DNA from: Chryseobacterium vrystaatense | GTDB lineage: Bacteria > Bacteroidota > Bacteroidia > Flavobacteriales > Weeksellaceae | DNA length: 64,000 nucleotides | NCBI RefSeq assembly: GCF_000737765.1 | Contig: NZ_JPRI01000010.1 | Location: forward strand, 62,001 to 126,000 | Reading direction: 5' to 3' | Part shown: piece by piece, positions 9,271-17,311 of the stretch | Position numbering within the stretch: the stretch's first letter is position 1 | Layout: each line of letters opens with the position of its first letter | Translations under genes and position numbers: made by a program | The notes under the pieces: model-generated | Databases searched by the model: none | What the model saw: the letters and a program-made list of their open reading frames with translations, nothing else | Told to the model about the DNA's origin: nothing

Positions 9271-10419
9271 ATGAGAAGAGGTATATATTGGGTTTTAGGA
9301 TTGGTTTTATTGGTATTATGGAGTTTTACCGCTAAAGTAAATGTGGATCTTTCGGATATTCAGGATCCAACTATTGAAGATATTGTAAAAAGTTACAAAA
9401 AAGCCATCACCGATTGGCCAAAACCCGATATTGACTATGGAGTAAAATGGAAAGAATTTGCTCCTATCAAGATGGACTCTGCTTATTTTGCAGATCAGGA
9501 TAAGCCCAATGTCATTTTGGGAAAAATGCTGTTCTTTGATCCCAAATTATCCAAATCAAGCCAGATCTCATGCAGCTCCTGCCATGATCCTGAAATGGGC
9601 TGGTCAGACAACCGCCGTGTCGCCTTAGGAAACGACCATCTTTTAGGAAACAGAAATACAATATCACTTTATAATATAGCAGAGCGACAGTCCTTCTTCT
9701 GGGACGGAAGAGCTAAAACTCTTGAAGAGCAGGCTGCCGGACCTCTCGGTGCGCATCACGAAATGGCCATGGATGTCAAAACATTACCAGCCAAAATTAA
9801 GGCGGTAAAAGGATATGTTCAACTCTTCAAAAAAGCATATGGTGATGAGAACGTAACTTATGACCGGATCGTAAAAGCCATAGCCGATTTTCAGAAAACC
9901 CTTAAAAGCCAGCCGAGCCGTTTTGACAAATTTCTGGAAGGAAAATACAGTTCTTTAACGGATGAAGAGATCTACGGAATGCATATCTTCAGAACAAAAG
10001 CAAGATGCATGAACTGTCACAACGGTCAATACCTTACCGATGAATCTTTCCATAATATCGGATTAACCTACTACAAGAGAAAGTATGAAGATCTGGGTCT
10101 TTATCACACCACCAAAAACCCGGAAGATATTGGTAAATTCAAAACACCTCAACTAAGAGATCTACTGCTTACCAGACCCTGGATGCACAATGGATTATTC
10201 AATGATCTGGAGGGGGTAGTCAACATCTACGACAGCGGAATGCACATGATGGACCCTTCTCCTGAAAAGAAGCTTCAGGATCCGCTTTTTCCATCTGCTG
10301 ATCCTTTATTGAAACCGTTAAAATTAACGCCTCAGGAAAAGAAAGCATTGGTTTCTTTTCTGGAATCTCTGTCAGGAACCAAATTTAAAATGAGACGTCC
10401 GGAATTTCCGGTAGAATAA
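9271..10419 (+). CDS. di-heme cytochrome c peroxidase (MauG/CcpA family)
   Basis: The 382-residue protein has an N-terminal hydrophobic segment (WVLGLVLLVLWSF) for export or membrane anchoring. It carries two c-type heme motifs, CSSCH at 101-105 and CMNCH at 246-250. Other family signatures are LGKMLFFDPKLS, GNRNTISLYN, FFWDGRAKTLEEQA, and FKTPQLRDLLLTRPWMHNG with its distal heme ligand region. The enzyme normally reduces H2O2 with electrons from cytochrome c in the periplasm; MauG-like members instead oxidise protein or metal substrates. As last gene of a TonB-receptor operon it may act on the imported ligand, which is an inference. Confidence 0.9.
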   Translation: MRRGIYWVLGLVLLVLWSFTAKVNVDLSDIQDPTIEDIVKSYKKAITDWPKPDIDYGVKWKEFAPIKMDSAYFADQDKPNVILGKMLFFDPKLSKSSQISCSSCHDPEMGWSDNRRVALGNDHLLGNRNTISLYNIAERQSFFWDGRAKTLEEQAAGPLGAHHEMAMDVKTLPAKIKAVKGYVQLFKKAYGDENVTYDRIVKAIADFQKTLKSQPSRFDKFLEGKYSSLTDEEIYGMHIFRTKARCMNCHNGQYLTDESFHNIGLTYYKRKYEDLGLYHTTKNPEDIGKFKTPQLRDLLLTRPWMHNGLFNDLEGVVNIYDSGMHMMDPSPEKKLQDPLFPSADPLLKPLKLTPQEKKALVSFLESLSGTKFKMRRPEFPVE

Positions 10420-10486
10420 TTTTAAGTTCAGGACGATCTAATATTTTTACCATAAAAAGTTTATTTTAGCTAAAAAAACTTAGATT

Positions 10487-11041
10487 ATGGGCAAAAAATA
10501 TTCAGATAAAGAATTTAAAAAATTAATAGAAAAGCATATTAAGGCCACCGATTTCGTAAAGGTTTACCTTGATGATGATTCAGCAATATTTGGTTTCCTG
10601 GTGAAATTCTCTGATGATTTTGTCATGATCGAAGAATCCAATGAATTTGCACTGGTAGGCACTAAGATTGTTCCCTACAACAGAGTTATAAGCATTCGGA
10701 ACAATGGCTATGACAAAGTTTCCAAAGCCATTTACCTGGATGAAAATCTGATAAAGTTTAATCAAAAAATTATTGATAAAACGAATCTGGAAAACGCAGA
10801 ATCACTTTTTAAATCAATCAAAAAGCAAGACTACCACTGTATTGTAGAAAGTAAGAAAAATAAAAAAGATCTGTTTTCAATTGGTGAAATCTTAGATGTT
10901 AATGCGAAATCAGTCATCATCAACAATTATGATCCAGCAGGTAGAATTAATAAGAAGCCTGATAAAATTTCTTTTAAAAACATACATCTCATCAACTTTA
11001 ATGATAACTACTCCAAAGTTTTTAGAAAATATTTAAAGTAA
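10487..11041 (+). CDS. hypothetical cytoplasmic protein, possibly two SH3/Sm-like barrels
   Basis: The 184-residue basic protein has no signal peptide or membrane segment. Residues about 20-75 (DFVKVYLDDDSAIFGFLVKF, FVMIEESNEF, IVPYNRVISIR) and about 115-175 (YHCIVESKKN, FSIGEILDVNAKSVIINNYD, KISFKNIHLINFNDNYSKVF) share a layout of five short beta-strands ending in a 'Y/F-x-x-I-x-x-I' segment. This suggests two small Sm- or SH3-like barrels. No function can be given. The gene stands alone between the peroxidase and proC. Confidence 0.6.
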   Translation: MGKKYSDKEFKKLIEKHIKATDFVKVYLDDDSAIFGFLVKFSDDFVMIEESNEFALVGTKIVPYNRVISIRNNGYDKVSKAIYLDENLIKFNQKIIDKTNLENAESLFKSIKKQDYHCIVESKKNKKDLFSIGEILDVNAKSVIINNYDPAGRINKKPDKISFKNIHLINFNDNYSKVFRKYLK

Positions 11042-11067
11042 CAATCACAAAATAAAAAAAAACACTT

Positions 11068-11871
11068 ATGAAAATCGCTATCCTCGGTGCCGGCAATATG
11101 GGTTTGTCTTTTTCAAAATCATTTTTAAAATATGAACTGATCAAGCCGGAGCACCTGCACCTGATCACACGAAGCCATTCGAAAATTTCTAAAGTAGCGG
11201 AAGAATTCCCAAAATCCAGAGTCTCCACTTTTGAAGACACCAAAGAACTGGATGCTGATCTTATTATCATTGCAGTGAAACCTCAGGACTTCATGCATGT
11301 TGTTCAGAATTTTCAGTTTACATTAAAAGAAAACCAGATGGTTCTCTCTATCATGGCTGGAATTAAGATCGAAAAAATTCAAAAATTACTCAACCATTCT
11401 CTTGTTGTAAGAGCTATGCCGAACTCCCCTACTCTTCTGGGGATGGGAATCACAGGTTATACCGCTGCGAATGGTATCTCTTTTAGCCAGCTGATCAATA
11501 TCGAAAGACTGTTAAACAGCACCGGCAGATCGGTTTATCTTGAAAACGAAGATCTTCTGGATGGTGTTACGGCACTTTCCGGAAGCGGACCTGCCTATTT
11601 TTACTACATTGTTGACGCTATGATAAAAGCTGGTGTAGAAATGGGGATCGATGAGAACCTTTCCAAATTATTTGTACAGCAGACTATGCTGGGTGCTTAT
11701 CACCTGATTAATAATTCCGAAAAAAATCTTGAAGAACTCATTAAAGATGTAGCTTCCAAAGGGGGAACTACTGAAGCTGCTTTAAAAACATTTGAAGACA
11801 GCAGTTTGAAAGAAATTTTAAAAAACGGAATTTTAAATGCTGAAAAACGGGCTAAAGAACTAAACGGCTAA
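11068..11871 (+). CDS. proC: pyrroline-5-carboxylate reductase
   Basis: ProC reduces 1-pyrroline-5-carboxylate to proline with NAD(P)H, the last step of proline synthesis. The 267-residue protein opens with the Rossmann motif AILGAGNMG. It contains IIAVKPQ, VVRAMPNSPTLLGMG and, in the C-terminal dimerisation domain, LSGSGPAYFYYIVDAM and DVASKGGTTEAAL, all family signatures. Length is normal. Its last 20 bases overlap the end of the convergent VanZ-like gene. Confidence 0.96.
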   Translation: MKIAILGAGNMGLSFSKSFLKYELIKPEHLHLITRSHSKISKVAEEFPKSRVSTFEDTKELDADLIIIAVKPQDFMHVVQNFQFTLKENQMVLSIMAGIKIEKIQKLLNHSLVVRAMPNSPTLLGMGITGYTAANGISFSQLINIERLLNSTGRSVYLENEDLLDGVTALSGSGPAYFYYIVDAMIKAGVEMGIDENLSKLFVQQTMLGAYHLINNSEKNLEELIKDVASKGGTTEAALKTFEDSSLKEILKNGILNAEKRAKELNG

Positions 11872-12274
11872 ACTTCTGTTCTATAAATCTGCAAAGAAGC
11901 CATCCGAGATAAACCCCGAATGTATTAAGAAGGATATCATCCACCTCAAATATTCCCATTCTCGTAAAATACTGGAGCGCCTCAACGATCACTATACAAG
12001 AAATAAAGCTGTACAGCAGTATTTTTAAGTTCCTGAGTTGAGGATTGATCCATCCCAAAAAACCGAAAGGAACAAACATAATAATATTGCCTAAAACAAT
12101 TATTATAACATCTTTCCATCCAATGGTACTGCGGATAAACTGTATCGTAGAAAAAATAGGCTCCACAGTAATCAGGTTATCTTCATACTGAAATCTGCCC
12201 ATACCCAAAAACATAAGGTAAAGCAAAAAGACGGTATACGGTACAATAATGATTTTATAAAATTTCTTTAACAT
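11852..12274 (-). CDS. VanZ-like membrane protein
   Basis: I start this 140-residue protein at the ATG whose complement is at 12272-12274; a TTG nine bases upstream is less likely. It has about four hydrophobic segments and the typical VanZ-like pattern FGNIIMFVPFGFLGW, then ALQYFTRMGIFEVDDILLNTFGVYLGW. VanZ family members are small inner-membrane proteins, the founding one linked to teicoplanin resistance, but most have no known role. Its 3' end overlaps proC in convergent orientation. Confidence 0.82.
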   Translation of the reverse strand: MLKKFYKIIIVPYTVFLLYLMFLGMGRFQYEDNLITVEPIFSTIQFIRSTIGWKDVIIIVLGNIIMFVPFGFLGWINPQLRNLKILLYSFISCIVIVEALQYFTRMGIFEVDDILLNTFGVYLGWLLCRFIEQKFSRLVL

Positions 12275-12280
12275 CAATTG

Positions 12281-12312
12281 CAAATTTATTCATTTCAAAA
12301 ACATTAAATTTG
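12281..12312. promoter_or_regulatory. back-to-back -7 elements between the VanZ-like gene and lnt
   Basis: CAAATTTA at 12281-12288 reads TAAATTTG on the minus strand, and TAAATTTG at 12305-12312 lies on the plus strand. Both match TAnnTTTG and face outwards towards the VanZ-like gene and lnt. Both 5' untranslated regions would be very short. Matching -33 elements are not obvious. Confidence 0.35.
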
Positions 12313-12329
12313 TGTGTTAAATCAATTTA

Positions 12330-13964
12330 ATGAAATACGTTTTACTTACGCTCATTTCAGCGATGCTGCTCTCCGTTTCGTGGCCTACCTACGGAGTTCC
12401 GTTTTTTATATTTTTTGCCCTTGTTCCACTTCTTATGATGGAACACGGAATATCAAAATTTTCATCTTACAAAAGAAAAAGCTGGATGGTCTTCGGACTC
12501 TCTTATCTTTGTTTTGTAATCTGGAACATTGTAACTACCGGGTGGCTGTACGGAGCAAAAAACCCGGATGGAAGCCATTCTATGATGGCTGTTGTATTTC
12601 CGGTACTCGTTAATTCCTTTTTGTACTCCCTTGTTTTCCAATGCTATCACTGGTACAAAAATGCACAGGGAACCTATTGGGGACTGGCATTCCTGATCGC
12701 TATCTGGATGAGTTTTGAAAAATTTCATCTGAACTGGGAGCTGACATGGCCGTGGCTGAATTTAGGAAATGTATTTTCAGATTATCCTAAATTAATACAG
12801 TGGTACGACACCCTGGGTGCCACCGGGGGAAGCTTCTGGATTTTACTGATCAATGTTTTAATCTTTTATACATTAAGAACCTGGGAAGCAGGAAGAAAAA
12901 GAAAAGATCTGATCAGAAATTCATCTATCGTAGCTGCATTGATCGTCCTTCCGATGATTATTTCACTAGTCAAATACAATAATTTCAACGAGAAACCTTC
13001 CGGACAGGTCAATGTTCTGATGCTGCAGCCTGATCTTGATCCTTATGCTGAAAAATATTCAAAAGACAGCCTGGTTATTGAAAACGACCTGTTGACTTTA
13101 GCAGAAAATAATTCAAAGGGAAGAATAGATTATTATATCGCTCCCGAAACGGCTCTTCCAGGAAGAGGTTCAATTTCCGAGACCGCATTCGATAAGAGTT
13201 TGATTTTAAACAATATTAAAGGATTTTTATCAAAACATCCGGGAGCTGTTTTTGCAACAGGGATTTCTTCACACCGATTTTACAAAAATCAGGAAAAGAT
13301 GCCTAAAGAAGCCTACCAGATCAACCCTGATCTTTGGGTGGAAAGCTACAATACCGCAGTGCAGATTGCACCTCAGCAAGATATCCAGGTATACCACAAA
13401 GGAAAACTTGTTCCGGGAGTTGAGATCTTCCCTTATATGACCTTTTTAAAGCCTCTGTTAGGTGATGCTATGCTTAATCTTGGTGGAACTGTTGCCTCCC
13501 TTGGTATCGATAAAGAAAGAAAATCATTTTCAAACCCTTACAATAAAGGAAGAATGGCTCCCATCATCTGTTACGAAAGTATTTACGGTGAATTTACAAC
13601 AGACTATGTTAAGAAAGGGGCCAATTTTATGGGGATTGTTACGAATGATTCCTGGTGGGGAGTTACACAGGGACATAAACAGCTTTTATCTTACGCAAAA
13701 CTAAGGGCTATTGAAAACAGAAGAGAAATTGCCCGTGCAGCCAATAGTGGAATATCTGCACATATCAATGCAAAAGGAGAAGTTGTAGCAGATACATTCT
13801 ACGGAGACCAGACCACTTTATTCGCAAAAGTGAATCTCTATGAAACAATGACATTTTATACAAGAGCCGGAGATCTGCTCTCGAGATTCTCTATTTTTTC
13901 ACTTGGATTTTTACTGTTCTACTTTTTAATAGAAAAGTTCAGGAAGAGAGTTAAGAAAGCGTAA
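12330..13964 (+). CDS. lnt: apolipoprotein N-acyltransferase
   Basis: Lnt adds the third acyl chain to the N-terminal Cys of lipoproteins at the inner membrane. The 544-residue protein has about six N-terminal membrane segments, then a periplasmic nitrilase-type domain, then a final membrane helix (FSIFSLGFLLFYFL). The nitrilase triad is visible: Glu273 in IAPETALPG, Lys357 in YHKGKLVPGVE and Cys414 in IICYES. Length is close to E. coli Lnt. The many lipoprotein signals in this window make a working Lnt meaningful here. Confidence 0.94.
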   Translation: MKYVLLTLISAMLLSVSWPTYGVPFFIFFALVPLLMMEHGISKFSSYKRKSWMVFGLSYLCFVIWNIVTTGWLYGAKNPDGSHSMMAVVFPVLVNSFLYSLVFQCYHWYKNAQGTYWGLAFLIAIWMSFEKFHLNWELTWPWLNLGNVFSDYPKLIQWYDTLGATGGSFWILLINVLIFYTLRTWEAGRKRKDLIRNSSIVAALIVLPMIISLVKYNNFNEKPSGQVNVLMLQPDLDPYAEKYSKDSLVIENDLLTLAENNSKGRIDYYIAPETALPGRGSISETAFDKSLILNNIKGFLSKHPGAVFATGISSHRFYKNQEKMPKEAYQINPDLWVESYNTAVQIAPQQDIQVYHKGKLVPGVEIFPYMTFLKPLLGDAMLNLGGTVASLGIDKERKSFSNPYNKGRMAPIICYESIYGEFTTDYVKKGANFMGIVTNDSWWGVTQGHKQLLSYAKLRAIENRREIARAANSGISAHINAKGEVVADTFYGDQTTLFAKVNLYETMTFYTRAGDLLSRFSIFSLGFLLFYFLIEKFRKRVKKA

Positions 13965-14054
13965 TATCAATTACCATGCTTTTCAGATTCAAACGACAGA
14001 GAGAATCAATCGAAGATTTGACGGGATCGTTTATTACAAATATTTACAGATCAA

Positions 14055-14094
14055 AAAAAACAATCTTTATCCGGCTGGGTAAAGATTGTTTTTT
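14055..14094 (+). terminator. intrinsic terminator downstream of lnt
   Basis: AAAAAACAATCTTTA (14055-14069) and TAAAGATTGTTTTTT (14080-14094) form a perfect 15-bp stem with flanking A and T runs on both sides, so it could act in both directions. Confidence 0.75.
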
Positions 14095-14132
14095 ATACAT
14101 AATTAACCGCTGAGTTTTCGCGATTAAAAAAC

Positions 14133-14162
14133 AGAAAAGCCAGCTGGACGTCTGGCTTTTCT
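14133..14162 (-). terminator. intrinsic terminator after the FG-GAP protein gene
   Basis: AGAAAAGCCAG (14133-14143) pairs with CTGGCTTTTCT (14152-14162). An A-run at 14126-14131 gives a U-tract on the minus strand, which suits the minus-strand gene ending at 14184. Confidence 0.7.
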
Positions 14163-14183
14163 AACTAATAGAACTTTTCAGTT

Positions 14184-15896
14184 TTATTTAATGATAAGTT
14201 TTTGAGTGGTTATTTCGTTTTTAATTTTCAGTTTTAATACATAAGCTCCTTTTGCAAGATGTGATACATTGACAGACTGATCATTATTTAAAATAACATT
14301 CTGCTTTCTACCATCTATAGAATATATTTCAACATCTGAAACTTTTTCTCCTTTGATGAATACTTTTTCTGATGCCGGATTCGGATAAATTGAAACCTGA
14401 CTGTTGACCGCCACATCGCGGGTTGCCAGGGTACCCTGTGCTGAAGCATCCGAATATACTTTTGAAGCATCAATAGACTTTACACTCCAATATACATTTT
14501 CAATAGAAGGGTCGAGATCCAGGAACCACGAAGGAGTCGTTACTACATATTTTGCAATATTGGCAGACCCTGGTGTAGATCCCACTTTAATTTCATAGCG
14601 CAGTGCATTCGTTGGGGTCTTGTCATCAGAAGCGCCACTCCATGAGAATTTAAAACGGTTGCCCGTCTTTGTTAAATTAAGGACTGCAGGAGGTACAGGT
14701 TTCAAGTTAACTTCAGTAGAAGTATTTTTGAAAATTTTGGTAAGTGAAGGCATGCCCGGATTCGCCCAATCAAATCCGGCCAATAAAACATCCAGACGGT
14801 GGTCATTGTCAAAGTCAAGTAAATTAACAAAACCCGGACCTCCTAAAGTATGCAGACCTGTGGGTATATTTTCAGTGAAATTTTGAGTAGAAGGATTATA
14901 TAAGAACGTTTTTACGACAGCATCCATGTTATCATCATTTCCTGAAACAATGAAATCATAATATCCGTCATTATTAACATCCCCTGTATTTACAGATGAA
15001 TCAGCAATCTCCGGAACACTGATCTGCTGAACATTCAAATGTCCGGTTCCATCATTCATATAAACAGCAAGGAATCCTGAATAGTTATCGTCCTGACCGC
15101 TGATGACAATGTCCTGATAACCGTCCGCATTGAAATCTGCGAAATCCATTTTCCCTCCGGTAAGAGAAGCGAGATCCTGAGAAAACGTCAACGTCCCCGC
15201 CTGATTCAGATATACTTTACCTATAGGAGCATCACCTTGTGCGACCCCTAAAATAACAAGATCCAAAAGATTATCGTTGTTTAAATCGATCAGTTTAAAG
15301 CTTCCGTTTTGTGTTCCAGGCAGCCAGTTTCCATGCATTTCGAAATCCGTCCCCTTATTTTCGTAAAAATCAACAACATTGACAAAACCTACTCCTGCTA
15401 CATACTGGGTTCCGTTGATGGCATAATCCATTTTGCCATCATTATTAAAATCAAAAGCTTCCAAAGATCCATAGATTTTCCCCGCAAGATCAGCCTCTTT
15501 TTCAAAACCTGTTCCCGTGTTGCGAAACCTGTAATGTTTATAATTGACTACATCATTATAGCTTAATCCTGTAGAAATAATATCCAGAAGACCGTCATTA
15601 TTAAAATCCATGAATTTAATATCGCCAAGATGAGTTGCAGCAGCCCCGAGATTAGCATAGGGTACCAAGGAGGTTCCATTATTCTTATATACTTCATTAA
15701 AAGATGTATCCACATTTCCATCATGATCAGAATCTATCGCTCCGTTGACCACGATATCCTGCTTTCCATCACCGTCAATATCAGCCACATCAGCTGCTCC
15801 GTAATAAAAATTCTTTATACCGGTCTGAACCTCAACATAGTCCTGTGCTATAAGCCCTACAGGAAGCATAGATAAAAGAATACAAATCCTCCTCAT
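14184..15896 (-). CDS. FG-GAP/VCBS-repeat surface protein with T9SS type A sorting domain
   Basis: I start at the ATG at 15894-15896 because it opens a signal peptide (MRRICILLSMLPVGLIAQ); the longer frame adds 29 residues with no such feature. The 570-residue product contains repeated calcium-binding FG-GAP/VCBS motifs (DVADIDGDGKQDIVVNG, DFNNDGLLDIISTG, DFNADGYQDIVISG, DVNNDGYYDFIVSG), predicting a beta-propeller. A fibronectin-like segment follows at about 400-490. The last ~70 residues (VSIYPNPASEKVFI, then VEIYSIDGR, then KGAYVLKLKI) are a T9SS sorting domain, so it is probably secreted to or beyond the cell surface. Confidence 0.88.
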   Translation of the reverse strand: MRRICILLSMLPVGLIAQDYVEVQTGIKNFYYGAADVADIDGDGKQDIVVNGAIDSDHDGNVDTSFNEVYKNNGTSLVPYANLGAAATHLGDIKFMDFNNDGLLDIISTGLSYNDVVNYKHYRFRNTGTGFEKEADLAGKIYGSLEAFDFNNDGKMDYAINGTQYVAGVGFVNVVDFYENKGTDFEMHGNWLPGTQNGSFKLIDLNNDNLLDLVILGVAQGDAPIGKVYLNQAGTLTFSQDLASLTGGKMDFADFNADGYQDIVISGQDDNYSGFLAVYMNDGTGHLNVQQISVPEIADSSVNTGDVNNDGYYDFIVSGNDDNMDAVVKTFLYNPSTQNFTENIPTGLHTLGGPGFVNLLDFDNDHRLDVLLAGFDWANPGMPSLTKIFKNTSTEVNLKPVPPAVLNLTKTGNRFKFSWSGASDDKTPTNALRYEIKVGSTPGSANIAKYVVTTPSWFLDLDPSIENVYWSVKSIDASKVYSDASAQGTLATRDVAVNSQVSIYPNPASEKVFIKGEKVSDVEIYSIDGRKQNVILNNDQSVNVSHLAKGAYVLKLKIKNEITTQKLIIK

Positions 15897-16069
15897 GTTA
15901 TTTTTATTTAGATTAATTAAAAACAAAGGTAAAACATTCGAATCTGCTTTTGCCAGAAAGATTACATGAAATATATCAGTCACTTGGCTGAGTGTATCTT
16001 AGAATTTCTTTTATTTTAAAATTCATGATTATTAATCAGTCAGTTATTTGTAAATATTTTCCAAAAGAT

Positions 16070-16100
16070 TTGCCTATATAAAAAATTCTTCGTTATTTTG
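16070..16100 (+). promoter_or_regulatory. probable promoter of the rpmB-rpmG-bL38 operon
   Basis: TTG at 16070-16072 is followed after 20 bp by TTATTTTG (16093-16100), one mismatch from TAnnTTTG. The spacing fits flavobacterial promoters. The ATG of rpmB is 36 bp downstream. Confidence 0.45.
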
Positions 16101-16136
16101 CACTCTCAAATATTATACAAATAAGAACATCGAGAT

Positions 16137-16379
16137 ATGTCAAGAATTTGCCAAATAACAGGAAAGCGTGCAATGGTTGGTAACAACGTTTCTCACGCTA
16201 ATAACAAAACGAAGCGTCGTTTTGAAATTAACTTATTAGAGAAGAAATTTTACCTTCCGGAGCAAGATAAGCACGTAACACTGAAAGTATCAGCTCATGG
16301 ATTGAGAGTGATTAACAAGATTGGAATCGAGGAAGCTATTGAAAGAGCTACTAGAAACGGATTGATTAAAAAGAATTAA
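16137..16379 (+). CDS. rpmB: 50S ribosomal protein L28
   Basis: This 80-residue basic protein begins MSRICQITGKRAMVGNNVSH, the conserved L28 N-terminus, and continues with ANNKTKRRFEINL and LKVSAHGLRVINKIG. It is part of the large ribosomal subunit. It is the first gene of a three-gene ribosomal cluster, with rpmG starting 6 bp downstream, an arrangement typical of Bacteroidota. Confidence 0.97.
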   Translation: MSRICQITGKRAMVGNNVSHANNKTKRRFEINLLEKKFYLPEQDKHVTLKVSAHGLRVINKIGIEEAIERATRNGLIKKN

Positions 16380-16385
16380 TAAATC

Positions 16386-16568
16386 ATGGCAAAAAAAGGA
16401 AACAGAGTTCAAGTAATTCTTGAATGTACAGAACACAAAGAGAGTGGTATGCCAGGAATGTCTAGATACATTTCTACTAAAAATAAAAAGAACACTACAG
16501 AGAGATTAGAGCTTAAGAAGTATAATCCAGTTCTTAAAAGATCTACCCTTCACAAAGAAATCAAGTAA
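16386..16568 (+). CDS. rpmG: 50S ribosomal protein L33
   Basis: This 60-residue protein has the L33 pattern VQVILECTEHKESG, then YISTKNKKNTTERLELKKYN, then LHKEIK. It lacks the paired Cys of zinc-binding L33 forms: only one Cys is present. It sits directly after rpmB and 19 bp before the bL38 gene and is a large-subunit component. Confidence 0.96.
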   Translation: MAKKGNRVQVILECTEHKESGMPGMSRYISTKNKKNTTERLELKKYNPVLKRSTLHKEIK

Positions 16569-16587
16569 TTTATAAATATAATTTACC

Positions 16588-16740
16588 ATGGCAAAGAAAG
16601 TAGTAGCAACCCTACAAAGCGGACAGTCAAAAAAAATGACTAAAGTGGTGAAAATGATTAAGTCATCTAAGTCAGGTGCTTACGTTTTCGAAGAAAAAGT
16701 AATGAATGCAGACGAAGTAGACGGTTATTTGAAGAAATAA
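16588..16740 (+). CDS. DUF4295 family protein (Bacteroidota ribosomal protein bL38)
   Basis: The 50-residue, Lys-rich product starts MAKKVVATLQSGQSKKMTKV and ends MNADEVDGYLKK. It follows rpmB and rpmG at short distance. DUF4295 is a Bacteroidota-specific family; I recall that the Flavobacterium johnsoniae ribosome structure placed it in the large subunit under the name bL38. The recognition rests on size, sequence and place. The gene ends just before an intrinsic terminator that closes the operon. Confidence 0.88.
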   Translation: MAKKVVATLQSGQSKKMTKVVKMIKSSKSGAYVFEEKVMNADEVDGYLKK

Positions 16741-16761
16741 TCTCCACTTTATTTACAATAT

Positions 16762-16793
16762 AAAAAACTACTCATATTTTGGGTAGTTTTTTT
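16762..16793 (+). terminator. intrinsic terminator of the ribosomal protein operon
   Basis: AAAAAACTAC (16762-16771) pairs with GTAGTTTTTT (16783-16792), followed by another T. It lies 21 bp after the bL38 stop. Confidence 0.8.
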
Positions 16794-16795
16794 GT

Positions 16796-16803
16796 TATCT
16801 TTG
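16796..16803 (+). promoter_or_regulatory. putative -7 element TATCTTTG
   Basis: It matches TAnnTTTG, 31 bp before the RidA-like ATG and directly after the preceding terminator. A TTG at 16779-16781 is 14 bp upstream, slightly short of the usual spacing. Confidence 0.4.
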
Positions 16804-16834
16804 TTCACCAGATTATTAATCAATATACACCCAT

Positions 16835-17302
16835 ATGAAAAAGATTCTTATTCTGGTTTTCACAGAAATTTTTCTATCTTCATTCGGTCAGAAAAAGATG
16901 AACAATGTAGAATACAAAAACTCACCGGAAGTTTTTACCATCAAAGGACTTTCACAATCAACCAGCATTGACTGTGGAACAACTACAATGATTTTACTAT
17001 CCGGACAGGTTCCCCTGGATGCTGCAGGTAATCTCGCAGGACATGACATCGAGACCCAAACCAGGCAGGTTTTTAAAAACATTGAAAACATCCTGAAAGA
17101 ATATGGAGCAACGGGAAAGGACATTGTAAAACTGGGAATCTTTATGACCGATATTTCCAAAACACCAGACTTTAGAAAAATCCGTGACTTATACATCAAC
17201 CTTCAAAATCCTCCTGTGAGCAGCCTGGTAGAAGTAAGCCGTCTTTTTAGAGATGACGTACTGATAGAGGTCGAAGCTACGGCAGTTATAAAAAACAAAT
17301 AA
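16835..17302 (+). CDS. RidA/YjgF-family protein with N-terminal signal peptide
   Basis: The RidA fold covers about residues 28-152: MILLSGQVPLDAAGNLAGHD, TRQVFKNIENILKEYGAT, VKLGIFMTDIS, and a C-terminal VEVSRLFRDDVLIEVEATAV. RidA enzymes hydrolyse reactive enamine/imine intermediates made by PLP enzymes. The Arg that normally binds the substrate carboxylate is visible in the SRLFRDDVLIEVEA region. Unusually, the protein carries about 18 extra N-terminal residues (KKILILVFTEIFLSSFGQ) that look like a signal peptide, suggesting a periplasmic location. The true function is therefore uncertain. ftsY starts 9 bp downstream. Confidence 0.85.
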   Translation: MKKILILVFTEIFLSSFGQKKMNNVEYKNSPEVFTIKGLSQSTSIDCGTTTMILLSGQVPLDAAGNLAGHDIETQTRQVFKNIENILKEYGATGKDIVKLGIFMTDISKTPDFRKIRDLYINLQNPPVSSLVEVSRLFRDDVLIEVEATAVIKNK

Positions 17303-17311
17303 GAATGAACA

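Noticed and set aside
11852..11871. Overlap of proC and the VanZ-like gene as a sign of a misread end
   Set aside because: Both reading frames are intact with family-typical C-termini; a 20-base convergent overlap is not unusual.
13978..14115. Short ORF after lnt
   Set aside because: It runs straight through the lnt terminator hairpin, so it is not a plausible gene.
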